Assembly: GCA_050011775.1 (NCBI GenBank)
Contig: JBEKIL010000004.1
Coordinates: forward strand, 175,256-239,255
DNA length: 64,000 nucleotides
Origin: CAVZMI01 sp050011775
GTDB lineage: Bacteria > Bacteroidota > Ignavibacteria > UBA10030 > CAVZMI01
Reading direction: 5' to 3'
A program made the translations under genes and the position numbers. Below are positions 44,325 through 53,271 of the stretch, in pieces. Position 1 is the first letter of the stretch. Each line of letters opens with the position of its first letter. The notes under the pieces were generated by a model. The model did not search any database, had not been told where the DNA came from, and saw only the letters and a list, made by a program, of their open reading frames with translations.

Positions 44325-45185
44325 ATGCATCTTATCGACATTATTCGCCGTTTTAAGGGAGGAATTTTACTTGCCTCCTCACTTGTGGTGATCGAAAATG
44401 TTGCCTGGATCATCGAGCCGAGTGTTTTCGGAAAAGTCATCGATGCAATGATCGATGCGGCGTCGAAAGGAACGAATATATCTGCACTTAGTCCGCTCCT
44501 AATCTGGATTGGAGTTTTTTTGGTCAATTCCGGTGTCGGGTCATTGAGACGTTCGTACGATCAGAAAATTTTCCTTAATATGTTCACCGAAATAGCGACA
44601 AGCGTTTTGAAGTCTTCGAATAAACAAAAACTCTCCGTTTCACGGACAGCGGCACGGGCTCAACTGTCGAAAGAGTTTATCACATTCTTACAATACCGTG
44701 TCCCGGAGATTATCGAACAGGTCATCGCTATCGGCGGTGCATTGGTCGGTCTGTCATTTTTCGATTACAGGATCGCACTGACATGTTTTGTCGTCACTAT
44801 CCCATTATTATCAATCAACATCCTCTATAATAGAAAGGTCGTTCTCCTGCAGGCCAATATTCACGACGGTGCAGAAGATGCATATGAAATTTTCGCCGGT
44901 CGTGATCCTGAGGCCGTTCGTGCATATTATTCGGCATTGGCTGTTCCTCAACTGAAAGTAGCGAACTGGGGGGCGATGACATTCGGGCTGATGCGGTTTT
45001 TCCTTCTTGGAATTTTTCTCGTCGTCCTCTACATCTCGATCGATCTGGATGATTTCACAACGGGAAATATTTATTCAATTGTTGCGTATATCTGGACGTT
45101 CATTACGTCATCAGAGTACCTGCCGGAATTAATGGAAAGCTGGACATCGTTGAAAGATATTTCAAGGAGACTCAGGGCTGATTAA
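44325..45185 (+). CDS. Orphan ABC transporter transmembrane domain
   Basis: 286 residues. Six membrane segments follow the ABC exporter fold (PF13748-like, ABC_membrane_3): LIDIIRRFKGGILLASSL, IIEPSVFGKVIDAMID, LLIWIGVFLVNSGVG and so on to YIWTFITSSEYLPELME. No nucleotide-binding domain follows: the frame ends in LKDISRRLRAD and the next 700 bp hold no Walker motif. So it is either a stand-alone membrane partner or the remains of a longer exporter. Start ATG at 44325 with no clear ribosome site. Confidence 0.75.
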   Translation: MHLIDIIRRFKGGILLASSLVVIENVAWIIEPSVFGKVIDAMIDAASKGTNISALSPLLIWIGVFLVNSGVGSLRRSYDQKIFLNMFTEIATSVLKSSNKQKLSVSRTAARAQLSKEFITFLQYRVPEIIEQVIAIGGALVGLSFFDYRIALTCFVVTIPLLSINILYNRKVVLLQANIHDGAEDAYEIFAGRDPEAVRAYYSALAVPQLKVANWGAMTFGLMRFFLLGIFLVVLYISIDLDDFTTGNIYSIVAYIWTFITSSEYLPELMESWTSLKDISRRLRAD

Positions 45186-45550
45186 ATGGCTGTGGAGAGT
45201 TGTGATTTATGATTTATCAGTGCTGTCCAAAATAGATTATTATTAGTTGATAATCCCCTCAAATATGTTACTTAAGGTATAAGTATTTCGATTCATAAAT
45301 TGGGGCCATAGAAAACATGGTTATATCCATAATAAATAATTTCTTGACGACAAAATCGCTGGCGTGTAGCGGGAAGAAGGGGGGCCGTGTGTTGGCGCAA
45401 TTTCGTGTGTTTCGATCGAGGCTTATAAAAGCTATCAATTGAATATTTCTTAGATTAAAGGCCGAGATTGACGGACTCGAATGTGCCATCTCAACAGTGC
45501 GTGCTGGAGGCCATCTCACGCGGGTTGCGATTTTGTCAGGCTTTCTTTCT

Positions 45551-45578
45551 GTCCCTTTCTTTCCAGAAAGAAAGGGAC
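45551..45578. repeat. Perfect 13 bp stem with two-base loop
   Basis: GTCCCTTTCTTTC (45551-45563) and GAAAGAAAGGGAC (45566-45578) are exact reverse complements with only CA between. Polypurine/polypyrimidine arms make it a cruciform or transcript hairpin candidate. Confidence 0.75.
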
Positions 45579-45798
45579 AAAATACTCTAGCTCTTTCTGC
45601 GATTTATTTCGGGCAAGTCTGATGATTTATGATTTCCGAATTGACATACTATTTTTAACACCGTCGTCACATAATATTCTTCTTGCCGACAGCGGCAACG
45701 ATCCCCAAAAGAATTCAACACTCATGAAACCGAGTATGCTGTTTAAGGAGGTAATGTTGAGCGGGATGTGAGGTGGGTAGAATTATCATTGAACCAAC

Positions 45799-45843
45799 AA
45801 AGGTTTCCGTCACTAAGAGATTCCTCAGATGACGGAAACCTTT
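45799..45843. terminator. Bidirectional terminator between the ABC domain and the pyrophosphatase gene
   Basis: AAAGGTTTCCGTCA (45799-45812) and TGACGGAAACCTTT (45830-45843) are perfect 14-base arms with a 17-base loop. TTTTATT follows on the plus strand and TTTGTT on the minus strand, where it would end the hppA transcript 39 bp after its stop. Confidence 0.75.
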
Positions 45844-45881
45844 TATTGATCTGAAAGGTTTTAAAAAAACCTTCTGCCAAG

Positions 45882-48419
45882 CTACGCTTCATCTACCATT
45901 GATCCGGTTTCACGTTTGCTTTGCCATATTGCCCATGTAACTGCAGCAATCGCGAAAACCGCAACGATAATGCCGACTACGGTCCCCGAAATTCGGGGAC
46001 TGACAATATTGTAATTCAGTACGAGTCCGAGGGCGAGTAAACTCACCATGTTCATCACTTTAATGAGCGGGTTTATTGCCGGACCGGCAGTGTCTTTCAA
46101 CGGATCACCTACAGTATCTCCGGTGACTGCAGCTTTATGTGCCTCCGAGCCTTTTCCACCGTAAAGACCGTCTTCGATCATCTTCTTTGCATTATCCCAT
46201 GCACCGCCTGCATTGGCCATGAAAACTGCGAGAAGCTGACCCGTAAGAATCATTCCAGCGAGGAAGCCGCCGAGTGCGTATGGTCCGAGAAGGAAGCCGA
46301 CGAGGAGCGGTGTCATGATCGCGAGGAATCCGGGACCGATGAGCTCTTTCTGGGCAGTGTTCGTGCAAATGTTCACGACGCGACCGTAATCGGGCTTCTT
46401 TTTCCCGCTCCAGATATCCGCATCGCGAAACTGAACGCGGCATTCTTTCACAATTTCAAACGCAGCGCGGCCGACGGCACGAATCAACATACTGCTGAAG
46501 AGAAACGGAACCGCGCCTCCGATTAGAAATCCGATGAAAACGATCGGACTCGCAACAGTGATTTTCCCCGCTTCGACAATGTATTGCCCTACCGTCATTA
46601 AATTGATCTTATCTTCACTTCCGACTGCGATTACGGCGATGAAGCTGGCAAAAAGTGAGACGGCCGCAATCACTGCAGAACCTATGGCAATACCTTTCGT
46701 CTCCGCTTTCGTCGTATTTCCGACAGCGTCAAGATCGGCAAGTATTTGACGGGCCCGCTTGTAGCTTCCGGGAGCCGTCTTTTCCATTTCATCCTTATCA
46801 TATCCCATTTCGCCGATACCATTTGCGTTGTCAGCTACCGGTCCGAAAACATCCATCGAAATTGTGTTGCCGGTGAGCGTCAGCATGCCGATACCGGTCA
46901 TTGCTACACCGTATGCGATAAACAGCGGAGGTGTTCCGGCATAGACGAGAACCGAGAGGAGAATCGCCGTGGCAATAACAATAATCGCAGCGACCGTACT
47001 TTCGTAGCCGACTGCAAAACCCTGGATGATGTTCGTTGCATGACCCGTCTGGCATGCTTTTGCCAGACTCTGCACCGGTTTATGGCTGGTGTGCGTATAA
47101 TAGCTGGTCACTTTATTGAGAACTATTGCCAGAAATACGCCGATGAGACACGTCAGAGCCGGACGCAGATCCAGACCGGCAATTCCGATGTTCGCGAAGA
47201 ATGGAAGCTGAGTCGGATCACCGTTCGGGAAACCTGCAACAGACATTGGATTTGTTAAAAGATATGACGCATCGAAATGAAGATAAAGGAAACCAAGACC
47301 GAAGAATCCAAGAACGCTGATCATCGATCCGATCCAGAAGCCCCGGTGGACACTTTTAAGTGCGGTATCGGATGTATCGTGTTTACCGGCTTTTACGGTA
47401 TAGGTGCTGATAATGGAACCGAGAACACCGACACCACGAACCAGCAACGGAAAAATTACTCCTTTGTGTCCGAACGTAGCCATACCGAGAATCATTGCGG
47501 CCACGATTGTGACTTCATAGCTTTCGAAAATATCAGCGGCCATACCGGCGCAGTCGCCGACGTTATCGCCGACATTATCTGCTATCGTAGCTGCATTGCG
47601 TGGATCGTCTTCGGGAATATCTTTTTCGATTTTTCCCACGAGGTCGGCTCCGACGTCAGCGGCTTTTGTGTAAATTCCTCCGCCGACACGCATGAAGAGT
47701 GCCAGAAGCGTTCCGCCGAATCCAAACCCGAGAAGCGCCTCATATGCCCGTGCACCAAAGATCAGGAAAATTGTCGTGCCACCGAGTAAACCGAGACCGT
47801 CGGTGAGCATTCCTGTAATCGTCCCCGTGCGATAACCAAGCTGCATCGCTTCACCATAACTGCTCCGGGCTGCTGATGCAACACGAAGATTCCCGGCTGT
47901 TGCAAGACGCATACCGACAAAACCGACAGTCCAACTGAACAATGCACCGACAAGAAATGCGCCGGCGCGCCCCCAGCGAAATGCATCAATCGCACCTGTA
48001 TAGGTCAAATAAAGTAAGATTGTTAGAATTATGATGAGCGGCCCTATTCGTTTAAATTGAGCGCCAAGGTAGGCATTAGCGCCTTCACGTACTGCCGCGG
48101 CAATTTCCTGCATTTTTTTGGTGCCTTGATCGGCCCTGAACACCTGTTTCACCAGCAGAAGGGCATATAGCAATCCCGCGATAGCAATACCGAGGACCGT
48201 CAGCAAGCTTGCTTTTTCCAGTGTTAGAAAATTCGGATCTGTAAAGAGAGAAAACGGAACAAAGTGAGTTTCTTCACCGGAAGATTGTGATGCTGCCTGT
48301 TGAATCTGACCGAAACTCGGATTCCAGATATAAAGTGCAGCAAACAATACCATAAAAAATAGTATATATTTACGGCGTGATGACCGTGTCCGTAACCACG
48401 AGAGTCTGTAATGGCTCAT
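45882..48419 (-). CDS. hppA: Membrane-bound pyrophosphatase (proton-pumping, K+-independent type)
   Basis: 845 residues, about sixteen membrane helices, with an N-terminal extension of about 50 residues that includes an extra hydrophobic segment. It couples PPi hydrolysis to ion pumping. The catalytic motifs are KAADVGADLVGK, DDPRNAATIADNVGDNVGD, DVFGPVADNANG and GDTVGDPLKDTAGP. In GNTTKAETKG the residue that decides potassium dependence is Lys, which marks the K+-independent class, all members of which studied so far pump protons. It stands alone. Together with the ATP synthase genes it points to PPi-based energy saving. Confidence 0.93.
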   Translation of the reverse strand: MSHYRLSWLRTRSSRRKYILFFMVLFAALYIWNPSFGQIQQAASQSSGEETHFVPFSLFTDPNFLTLEKASLLTVLGIAIAGLLYALLLVKQVFRADQGTKKMQEIAAAVREGANAYLGAQFKRIGPLIIILTILLYLTYTGAIDAFRWGRAGAFLVGALFSWTVGFVGMRLATAGNLRVASAARSSYGEAMQLGYRTGTITGMLTDGLGLLGGTTIFLIFGARAYEALLGFGFGGTLLALFMRVGGGIYTKAADVGADLVGKIEKDIPEDDPRNAATIADNVGDNVGDCAGMAADIFESYEVTIVAAMILGMATFGHKGVIFPLLVRGVGVLGSIISTYTVKAGKHDTSDTALKSVHRGFWIGSMISVLGFFGLGFLYLHFDASYLLTNPMSVAGFPNGDPTQLPFFANIGIAGLDLRPALTCLIGVFLAIVLNKVTSYYTHTSHKPVQSLAKACQTGHATNIIQGFAVGYESTVAAIIVIATAILLSVLVYAGTPPLFIAYGVAMTGIGMLTLTGNTISMDVFGPVADNANGIGEMGYDKDEMEKTAPGSYKRARQILADLDAVGNTTKAETKGIAIGSAVIAAVSLFASFIAVIAVGSEDKINLMTVGQYIVEAGKITVASPIVFIGFLIGGAVPFLFSSMLIRAVGRAAFEIVKECRVQFRDADIWSGKKKPDYGRVVNICTNTAQKELIGPGFLAIMTPLLVGFLLGPYALGGFLAGMILTGQLLAVFMANAGGAWDNAKKMIEDGLYGGKGSEAHKAAVTGDTVGDPLKDTAGPAINPLIKVMNMVSLLALGLVLNYNIVSPRISGTVVGIIVAVFAIAAVTWAIWQSKRETGSMVDEA

Positions 48420-48730
48420 TTCATTAATCCAATATGACTGTGAAAGTTAATTATGAATTACATTAATGTCCTTCCGACCCGGTACAGTATTTTCCATTTA
48501 TCGACAGACATAATCCGCGATATTTTGCACATCCAGACCTAACCATGGATGGAATGGAAGGAGGCGGAAGAGAATTGAAATATTTCCGTCTGAATAATAT
48601 AAAAGAAAATTTTAGAAATTTCAAGGGGAAAATGATCTTGAAAGATTACCGACCTTAATTATTAAGGTTATATCAATGCTTGAGCCCGCGATAAGCTATT
48701 AGTAAAACGAATGAATTTCGGGAATTCAGG
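48420..48730. other. Intergenic region with a small palindrome
   Basis: About 310 bp between pdxB (ends at 48731) and hppA start. Apart from an AT-rich stretch likely to hold the hppA promoter, the only feature is the perfect palindrome ACCTTAAT-T-ATTAAGGT at 48652-48668, which could be an operator or part of a pdxB terminator. No gene seen. Confidence 0.45.
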
Positions 48731-49939
48731 TTATTGTTTTATCATCTCTGTTTCAACTGTAAACCCGAGCGCAGAAAAAAGGTCTGCATACTGTTGATGC
48801 TGTGACGGGATGAAAATCGTCGTGGCGTAAAACTCGCGGCGCTTGGGATACTCAGCCCGCAATTTTTTGAAGTGGGTTTTCCGATCATTCTCCGGGAGAG
48901 ACAACATCAACCGGAGGTGCGCGTCGTCCCGTTCGATGTCATAACATTCTTTGATCACCTTTCGTACAATTTCATTCGTCGAACTGTCGACTGAATCCAG
49001 CATGACCTTCCGAGGTGTCGTGTCGTGAAGAGCCTCATTACGATTCCAGGCCGGCTGAAGGTCAAAATACCGGCAGACTGCAAGATAAATCATTTCAGCG
49101 CCGTTGATTTTACCGTCAAATGAATAACCGGCAATGTGCGGCGTGCCGATTGCCGCTTGCTGTAATAATTCATAATTGATGACGGGCTCATTTTCCCAAA
49201 CGTCAAGAATACAAGCTGACAGATGTTTGTTCTCGAGTGCTTTCCGGAGACCCTGTGTCTCCACCACCCTTCCCCGTGAAGTGTTGATGAGAATTGAACC
49301 CTTCTTCATGCGCGAGATGCGAAACTCGTCAAAGAGACGAACAGTTGCATCGACGCCCTCAAAAGTCAGCGGAACGTGCAGCGTTATTATGTCGGCTTCC
49401 AATAGCCGATCAAGCGGAACAAATATCTGGGCCGAAGGTTCATGAGCCCCCGGTTTGGATGGATCGTTCATCTCCCGCGCCAGCGGCGGATCGTTGAGAA
49501 GAACCTCCATTCCCATTGCCCTCGCCAGCTTTACGACTTTTCTTCCGACATTCCCTACTCCCACCACACCGAGAGTTTTCTCGTGGAGCGAGAAACCCAG
49601 TCGCTTCCCAAGCACCAGTAACCCTGCAAGCACATATTCCGCAACCGATTGAGCATTACTCCCCGGGGCACTTGCAAAACCGATTTCTTTTTCTTTAAGA
49701 TATTCAAGGTCGATATGATCGGTCCCGATCGTTGCAGTCCCGACGAACCTGACACGGCTTCCTTCAAGCAATTTTCTATCAACCAGAGAAACGGAGCGGA
49801 CGAGGAGGATATCGGCTTCACGGACGGCAGCAGCATTGATTGAATGACCATCAAGTACAGTGAGCTCACCGAGCGAAGAGTACATCTTTTCGATCATCGG
49901 AATATTTTTATCTGCAACTATACGGTAAAATTTTTTCAT
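48731..49939 (-). CDS. pdxB: 4-phosphoerythronate dehydrogenase
   Basis: 402 residues. PdxB oxidises 4-phospho-D-erythronate in the DXP-dependent route to vitamin B6. It is a D-isomer 2-hydroxyacid dehydrogenase: the NAD-binding motif is LGVVGVGNVGRKVVKLARAM (about 115-135), the catalytic Arg lies in INTSRGRVVETQGL, the Glu in VWENEP and the His in IGTPHIAGYSFDG. The unusually long C-terminal region (310-402) matches the PdxB-specific dimerisation domain. It starts 31 bp after the radical SAM gene. A GATAAA-type repeat lies directly before its ATG and supplies the AAAGGAT ribosome site. Confidence 0.9.
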   Translation of the reverse strand: MKKFYRIVADKNIPMIEKMYSSLGELTVLDGHSINAAAVREADILLVRSVSLVDRKLLEGSRVRFVGTATIGTDHIDLEYLKEKEIGFASAPGSNAQSVAEYVLAGLLVLGKRLGFSLHEKTLGVVGVGNVGRKVVKLARAMGMEVLLNDPPLAREMNDPSKPGAHEPSAQIFVPLDRLLEADIITLHVPLTFEGVDATVRLFDEFRISRMKKGSILINTSRGRVVETQGLRKALENKHLSACILDVWENEPVINYELLQQAAIGTPHIAGYSFDGKINGAEMIYLAVCRYFDLQPAWNRNEALHDTTPRKVMLDSVDSSTNEIVRKVIKECYDIERDDAHLRLMLSLPENDRKTHFKKLRAEYPKRREFYATTIFIPSQHQQYADLFSALGFTVETEMIKQ

Positions 49940-49970
49940 TCTTTTCTTTTATCTTTATCCTTTTATCTTT

Positions 49971-51143
49971 TTACTCCCAGACGCCCGGAATTTTTTCGTT
50001 ACAAAATTCGCATTTTCCCTTCACGATATGATTTTGAAGGATTGAAAAACCCCGGCGCTCAATAATCATTTTTTTACATTTATGGCAATAAGTATTTTCA
50101 CCATCGTGATGCGGAACATTCCCGATATAAACATACCGGACACCTGCTTTCATCGCGATCTCCCGGGCACTTTCCAGCGTCGGGACCGGTGTCAATGGAA
50201 GCTGCGTTAGCTTATATAACGGAGTAAAACGCGAGAAAAAGAGCGGCGAGTCCTGTAATCCATTCGCACACAGCCACTCGCACATCCGTTTGATCATGTC
50301 ACGGTCATCCGTCCATGTTGGTATCACAAGATTGGTAATTTCCAGCCAGACTCCCTCCTCCCGGATGACTTTAAGAGTCCGGAGCACCGGTGCAAGTTTT
50401 CCTTCGCTCAACTTTGCATAGATCTCTTCGCTATAACTCTTGAGATCGATATTCGCTGCATCCAGATATTTGCACAACCGTCTGAGCGGCATTTCATTGA
50501 TAAAACCGTTCGATTTAAAGACGTTTCGAATTTTTTTCTCTTTTGCGATTTTTGCAGTGTCAAGAACGTACTCATAAAACGTGATCGGTTCCGAGTAGGT
50601 GTAGGCAATTGATTCACATTTTGTACTGACACACTGCTCGACAACAGCTTCAGGTGAAAGATCGTCGTTGATTGTCTCACGCGGACTCACCTGCGAGATC
50701 TGCCAGTTCTGGCAATTCAGGCAGCGGAAATTGCATCCTGCGACGGCAATCGAGAAGGCACGCGTCGATGGAAGAAAATGATTGAGGGGTTTTTTCTCAA
50801 TCGGATCGATATGAACAGCGCAAGGATTTCCATATGCAATTGTATACAATTTTCCATCATTACAAATCCGGCTCCTGCATCGTCCACTCTCCCCTTCCGC
50901 GAGGTTGCACCCATGTGGACATTTAAAACATTTCACTCCGCCTGAAGTCTTACTATAAAAGAGAGCTTCCTTGCTCCATTTCCCGAGGTCATCATTCCCC
51001 GGACTTCCCTGTTCATATGAAGAAAACGATTTTGCCAACGAATCGAAATGTTTTAGTCCTATCGCGATTCCAGTCATCCCGCAGAGACATTGCTTGATAA
51101 AACGTCTCTTCGAGATTCCATTTATATCAACACGATCATTCAT
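49971..51143 (-). CDS. AmmeMemoRadiSam system radical SAM enzyme with an export-like N-terminus
   Basis: 390 residues. The SAM [4Fe-4S] site is GCNFRCLNC (Cys137, 141, 144). An extra Cys set before it (CFKCPHGCN and CRSRIC, residues 72-94) is typical of the family (TIGR04337). The first 35 residues read SKRRFIKQCLCGMTGIAIGL, a twin-arginine-like signal, which suggests folding and export by Tat. A late CHKCKK and CEFCNE pair forms a zinc-ribbon-like tail. The start overlaps the end of the membrane synthase gene by eight bases. The reaction of this family is unknown. Confidence 0.9.
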   Translation of the reverse strand: MNDRVDINGISKRRFIKQCLCGMTGIAIGLKHFDSLAKSFSSYEQGSPGNDDLGKWSKEALFYSKTSGGVKCFKCPHGCNLAEGESGRCRSRICNDGKLYTIAYGNPCAVHIDPIEKKPLNHFLPSTRAFSIAVAGCNFRCLNCQNWQISQVSPRETINDDLSPEAVVEQCVSTKCESIAYTYSEPITFYEYVLDTAKIAKEKKIRNVFKSNGFINEMPLRRLCKYLDAANIDLKSYSEEIYAKLSEGKLAPVLRTLKVIREEGVWLEITNLVIPTWTDDRDMIKRMCEWLCANGLQDSPLFFSRFTPLYKLTQLPLTPVPTLESAREIAMKAGVRYVYIGNVPHHDGENTYCHKCKKMIIERRGFSILQNHIVKGKCEFCNEKIPGVWE

Positions 51144-53271
51144 AGATTTTTTGTCCTGTAAAAGAAATGACAGCGCTCACTATGCTCAATAATGCGATAA
51201 CGAAAAAAGCCACAGCCATACCTGCAATCGGAACCAGAAAGACAGATACACCGATTGCACCGATTGCAGAACCGAGGAGATCGACGCCATAGAGTGTCGA
51301 TGTCACATGAGAAATTGTTCCACGATACAAGCGTACAGCGATCGAGAATTCCAGTCCTATCAGCACGCTGATGACCAACGTTAACAATATAAATATACAA
51401 TAAATCATGAATGTACCAAATTGAATATCACGGAGCAGCATTAGAATCCCCGGTAGCATTATTGCATACACCGCAATAATTAATTGGACACGGCCGAATT
51501 GGATGACCGAGGGCCGCTCGAAGTATTTCTGTGCGTACCATGATCCCATCGCCAACCCGCCCATGAATACGGTGATAATACATCCTGTGGCCTGATACAT
51601 GATACCATAGAGAATTTGGAATGAAAAAAGAAGCAGCACTTCAATCCCGGATGCTGCAAGTCCGGTTGTCAACATCCCGAAACTAACGGCATTGAGCTTT
51701 CGAAGAATCAACACTATAAGAATAAGAATGATACATATAGGTATCCACAGCGTTAAATTTGAATAACTTAGCCAGTAGAGTAACTGATGATAATATGCGA
51801 CAGGAGTGAAATCCGAGTTCAATGAAGCATGAGGATCCAGCCGGTTGAGAATCTCATCGCTCCTTTGACGGGCGGACACATCGTCGATATAGTCCCGGTT
51901 CACATAATCTGTCTGAATACCGCGCCGTGCTATAAGTTCTGTTATATCGATCGAAAGAGAATCATCCGATGCCAGGAAAAAATTCTTCGAACCCGGAACA
52001 ATCAGAATATGTGCGAATTGATCGTTGAGGGTTCGCACAATGGTTGAGTACACTGCAATCGCTGCAGGACTGAAATAATCTGCCGAAGAATGCATACTCA
52101 GCGATATGACTGCACCCGGAGCAAGCCGCTTTTTCAAATCGCGGAAAAATTCCAGAGTGTAATAGCGATTGATCTGGGCAGTTGAAGGATCGGAGACGTT
52201 AACGAGAACGACATCGTATCGTTCCCGGGTTTCCCGCACAAACCGCCGCGCATCGAACGTCAGGACATTGAATCGGCCATCCAGTACCTTTGGAATCAAT
52301 TGTTTTCCGATCTCGATCAACCAGGGATTTAATTCGACATAATCGATTCTATCGACATTATATTTTAGAATTTCTGCCGGGATTCCCGATATACCTCCTG
52401 AAATCAGAAGTACCTTTCGGGGTCGGGGATGTTGAACCATCGCATAATGGACTGCCTCCTCATCGGCCGTCACATCATTCATCGACCAGAGTAAAATTCC
52501 ATTTTCAAAAATATTTTTCTGATTATCCTGGGAGGTGACGGTGATTGTCCCATAAGGTGTATCCCGGTGAACAATCACACGCTGCCCTTCGTAAAGATAA
52601 CTTTTCATAATGGTATCAAGATCCACATCGAGAAGCACTCCGACGCATACTACGCCGAGAAGAAGGCTTGAATATCTAATCGTCCTGTATGATGATCCGG
52701 ATGAGAGTATGAAAACCGTGCTCAGCAGAATTAGCGCGATAATCAATAATGCCTGCGATGTCGTGCAGTATACGAGTAACACCAGATTCAGCAGTACACC
52801 TCCAACCACACTTCCGGCGGCTTCCAATGCGTACGCACGAGCAATGGTATTTCTTGCATAGTGTTCCGAAAGAGTCTGAGCGCATAGAGTGAATGCATAC
52901 CCGGAGAGAATACAATATGGCAACAACAATACAAATGAAACGATGAAACTCGACGTAACTCCAATCATTGTTCCGGGAGAAAAAAGAATATTTCGTCCGT
53001 AGTTAAAAATAAAGATTGTGGTCAGGGGAAGGATTGACAGCAGCATAAGGGTCAGAAGAATCGCGTGATATCGATAATGTGTTATTACCGCGAATTTTCC
53101 CCCATAGGCACCCATCCCGGTCAGTATCATCCAGTTTGCAAGAACGATGCCGATAACCAGCTCATTTCCATAGAAGAGAGAAAGGCACTCCCGCAGAAAA
53201 ATTGTCTGAGTGATAATGGCACCGAACCCGATCGCGCCAATCGCTATGTCATATTTTTTTTGCTGCAGCAT
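51136..53271 (-). CDS. Multi-spanning spermidine-synthase-like membrane protein
   Basis: 711 residues. Six to seven membrane helices (1-210) lead into a spermidine-synthase/SAM-dependent transferase domain (about 225-465): VLLISGGISGIPAEIL (GGGxG-like), YVELNPWLIEIG (Glu that binds the amine or ribose), FDARRFVRETRERYDVVLVN. Then six or seven more helices follow. Such fused membrane proteins are frequent but not biochemically defined. It lies between the Memo-AMMECR1 gene (one-base overlap) and the radical SAM gene, so it is probably part of the same exported system. The aminopropyl-transfer catalytic Asp is not certain: VNVSDPSTAQ holds it at the usual position. Confidence 0.85.
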   Translation of the reverse strand: MLQQKKYDIAIGAIGFGAIITQTIFLRECLSLFYGNELVIGIVLANWMILTGMGAYGGKFAVITHYRYHAILLTLMLLSILPLTTIFIFNYGRNILFSPGTMIGVTSSFIVSFVLLLPYCILSGYAFTLCAQTLSEHYARNTIARAYALEAAGSVVGGVLLNLVLLVYCTTSQALLIIALILLSTVFILSSGSSYRTIRYSSLLLGVVCVGVLLDVDLDTIMKSYLYEGQRVIVHRDTPYGTITVTSQDNQKNIFENGILLWSMNDVTADEEAVHYAMVQHPRPRKVLLISGGISGIPAEILKYNVDRIDYVELNPWLIEIGKQLIPKVLDGRFNVLTFDARRFVRETRERYDVVLVNVSDPSTAQINRYYTLEFFRDLKKRLAPGAVISLSMHSSADYFSPAAIAVYSTIVRTLNDQFAHILIVPGSKNFFLASDDSLSIDITELIARRGIQTDYVNRDYIDDVSARQRSDEILNRLDPHASLNSDFTPVAYYHQLLYWLSYSNLTLWIPICIILILIVLILRKLNAVSFGMLTTGLAASGIEVLLLFSFQILYGIMYQATGCIITVFMGGLAMGSWYAQKYFERPSVIQFGRVQLIIAVYAIMLPGILMLLRDIQFGTFMIYCIFILLTLVISVLIGLEFSIAVRLYRGTISHVTSTLYGVDLLGSAIGAIGVSVFLVPIAGMAVAFFVIALLSIVSAVISFTGQKIYE

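Larger units (their letters stand above)
45186..45881. other. Intergenic region of about 700 bp with a strong hairpin
   Basis: No supported gene. An 83-codon frame on the minus strand (45268-45519) has no ribosome site or recognisable product. The region contains the perfect hairpin at 45551-45578, a repeated TGATTTATGATTT phrase (about 45200 and 45619), and the terminator at 45799-45843. A few Gly/Arg-rich GC patches differ from the AT-rich rest and could be a decayed element. Confidence 0.5.

Noticed and set aside
45268..45519. 83-codon minus-strand frame in the gap after the ABC domain
   Set aside because: No start signal or family; kept only as part of the described intergenic region.
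46137..47789. Several long plus-strand frames opposite hppA
   Set aside because: Antisense shadows of a highly conserved membrane protein gene.
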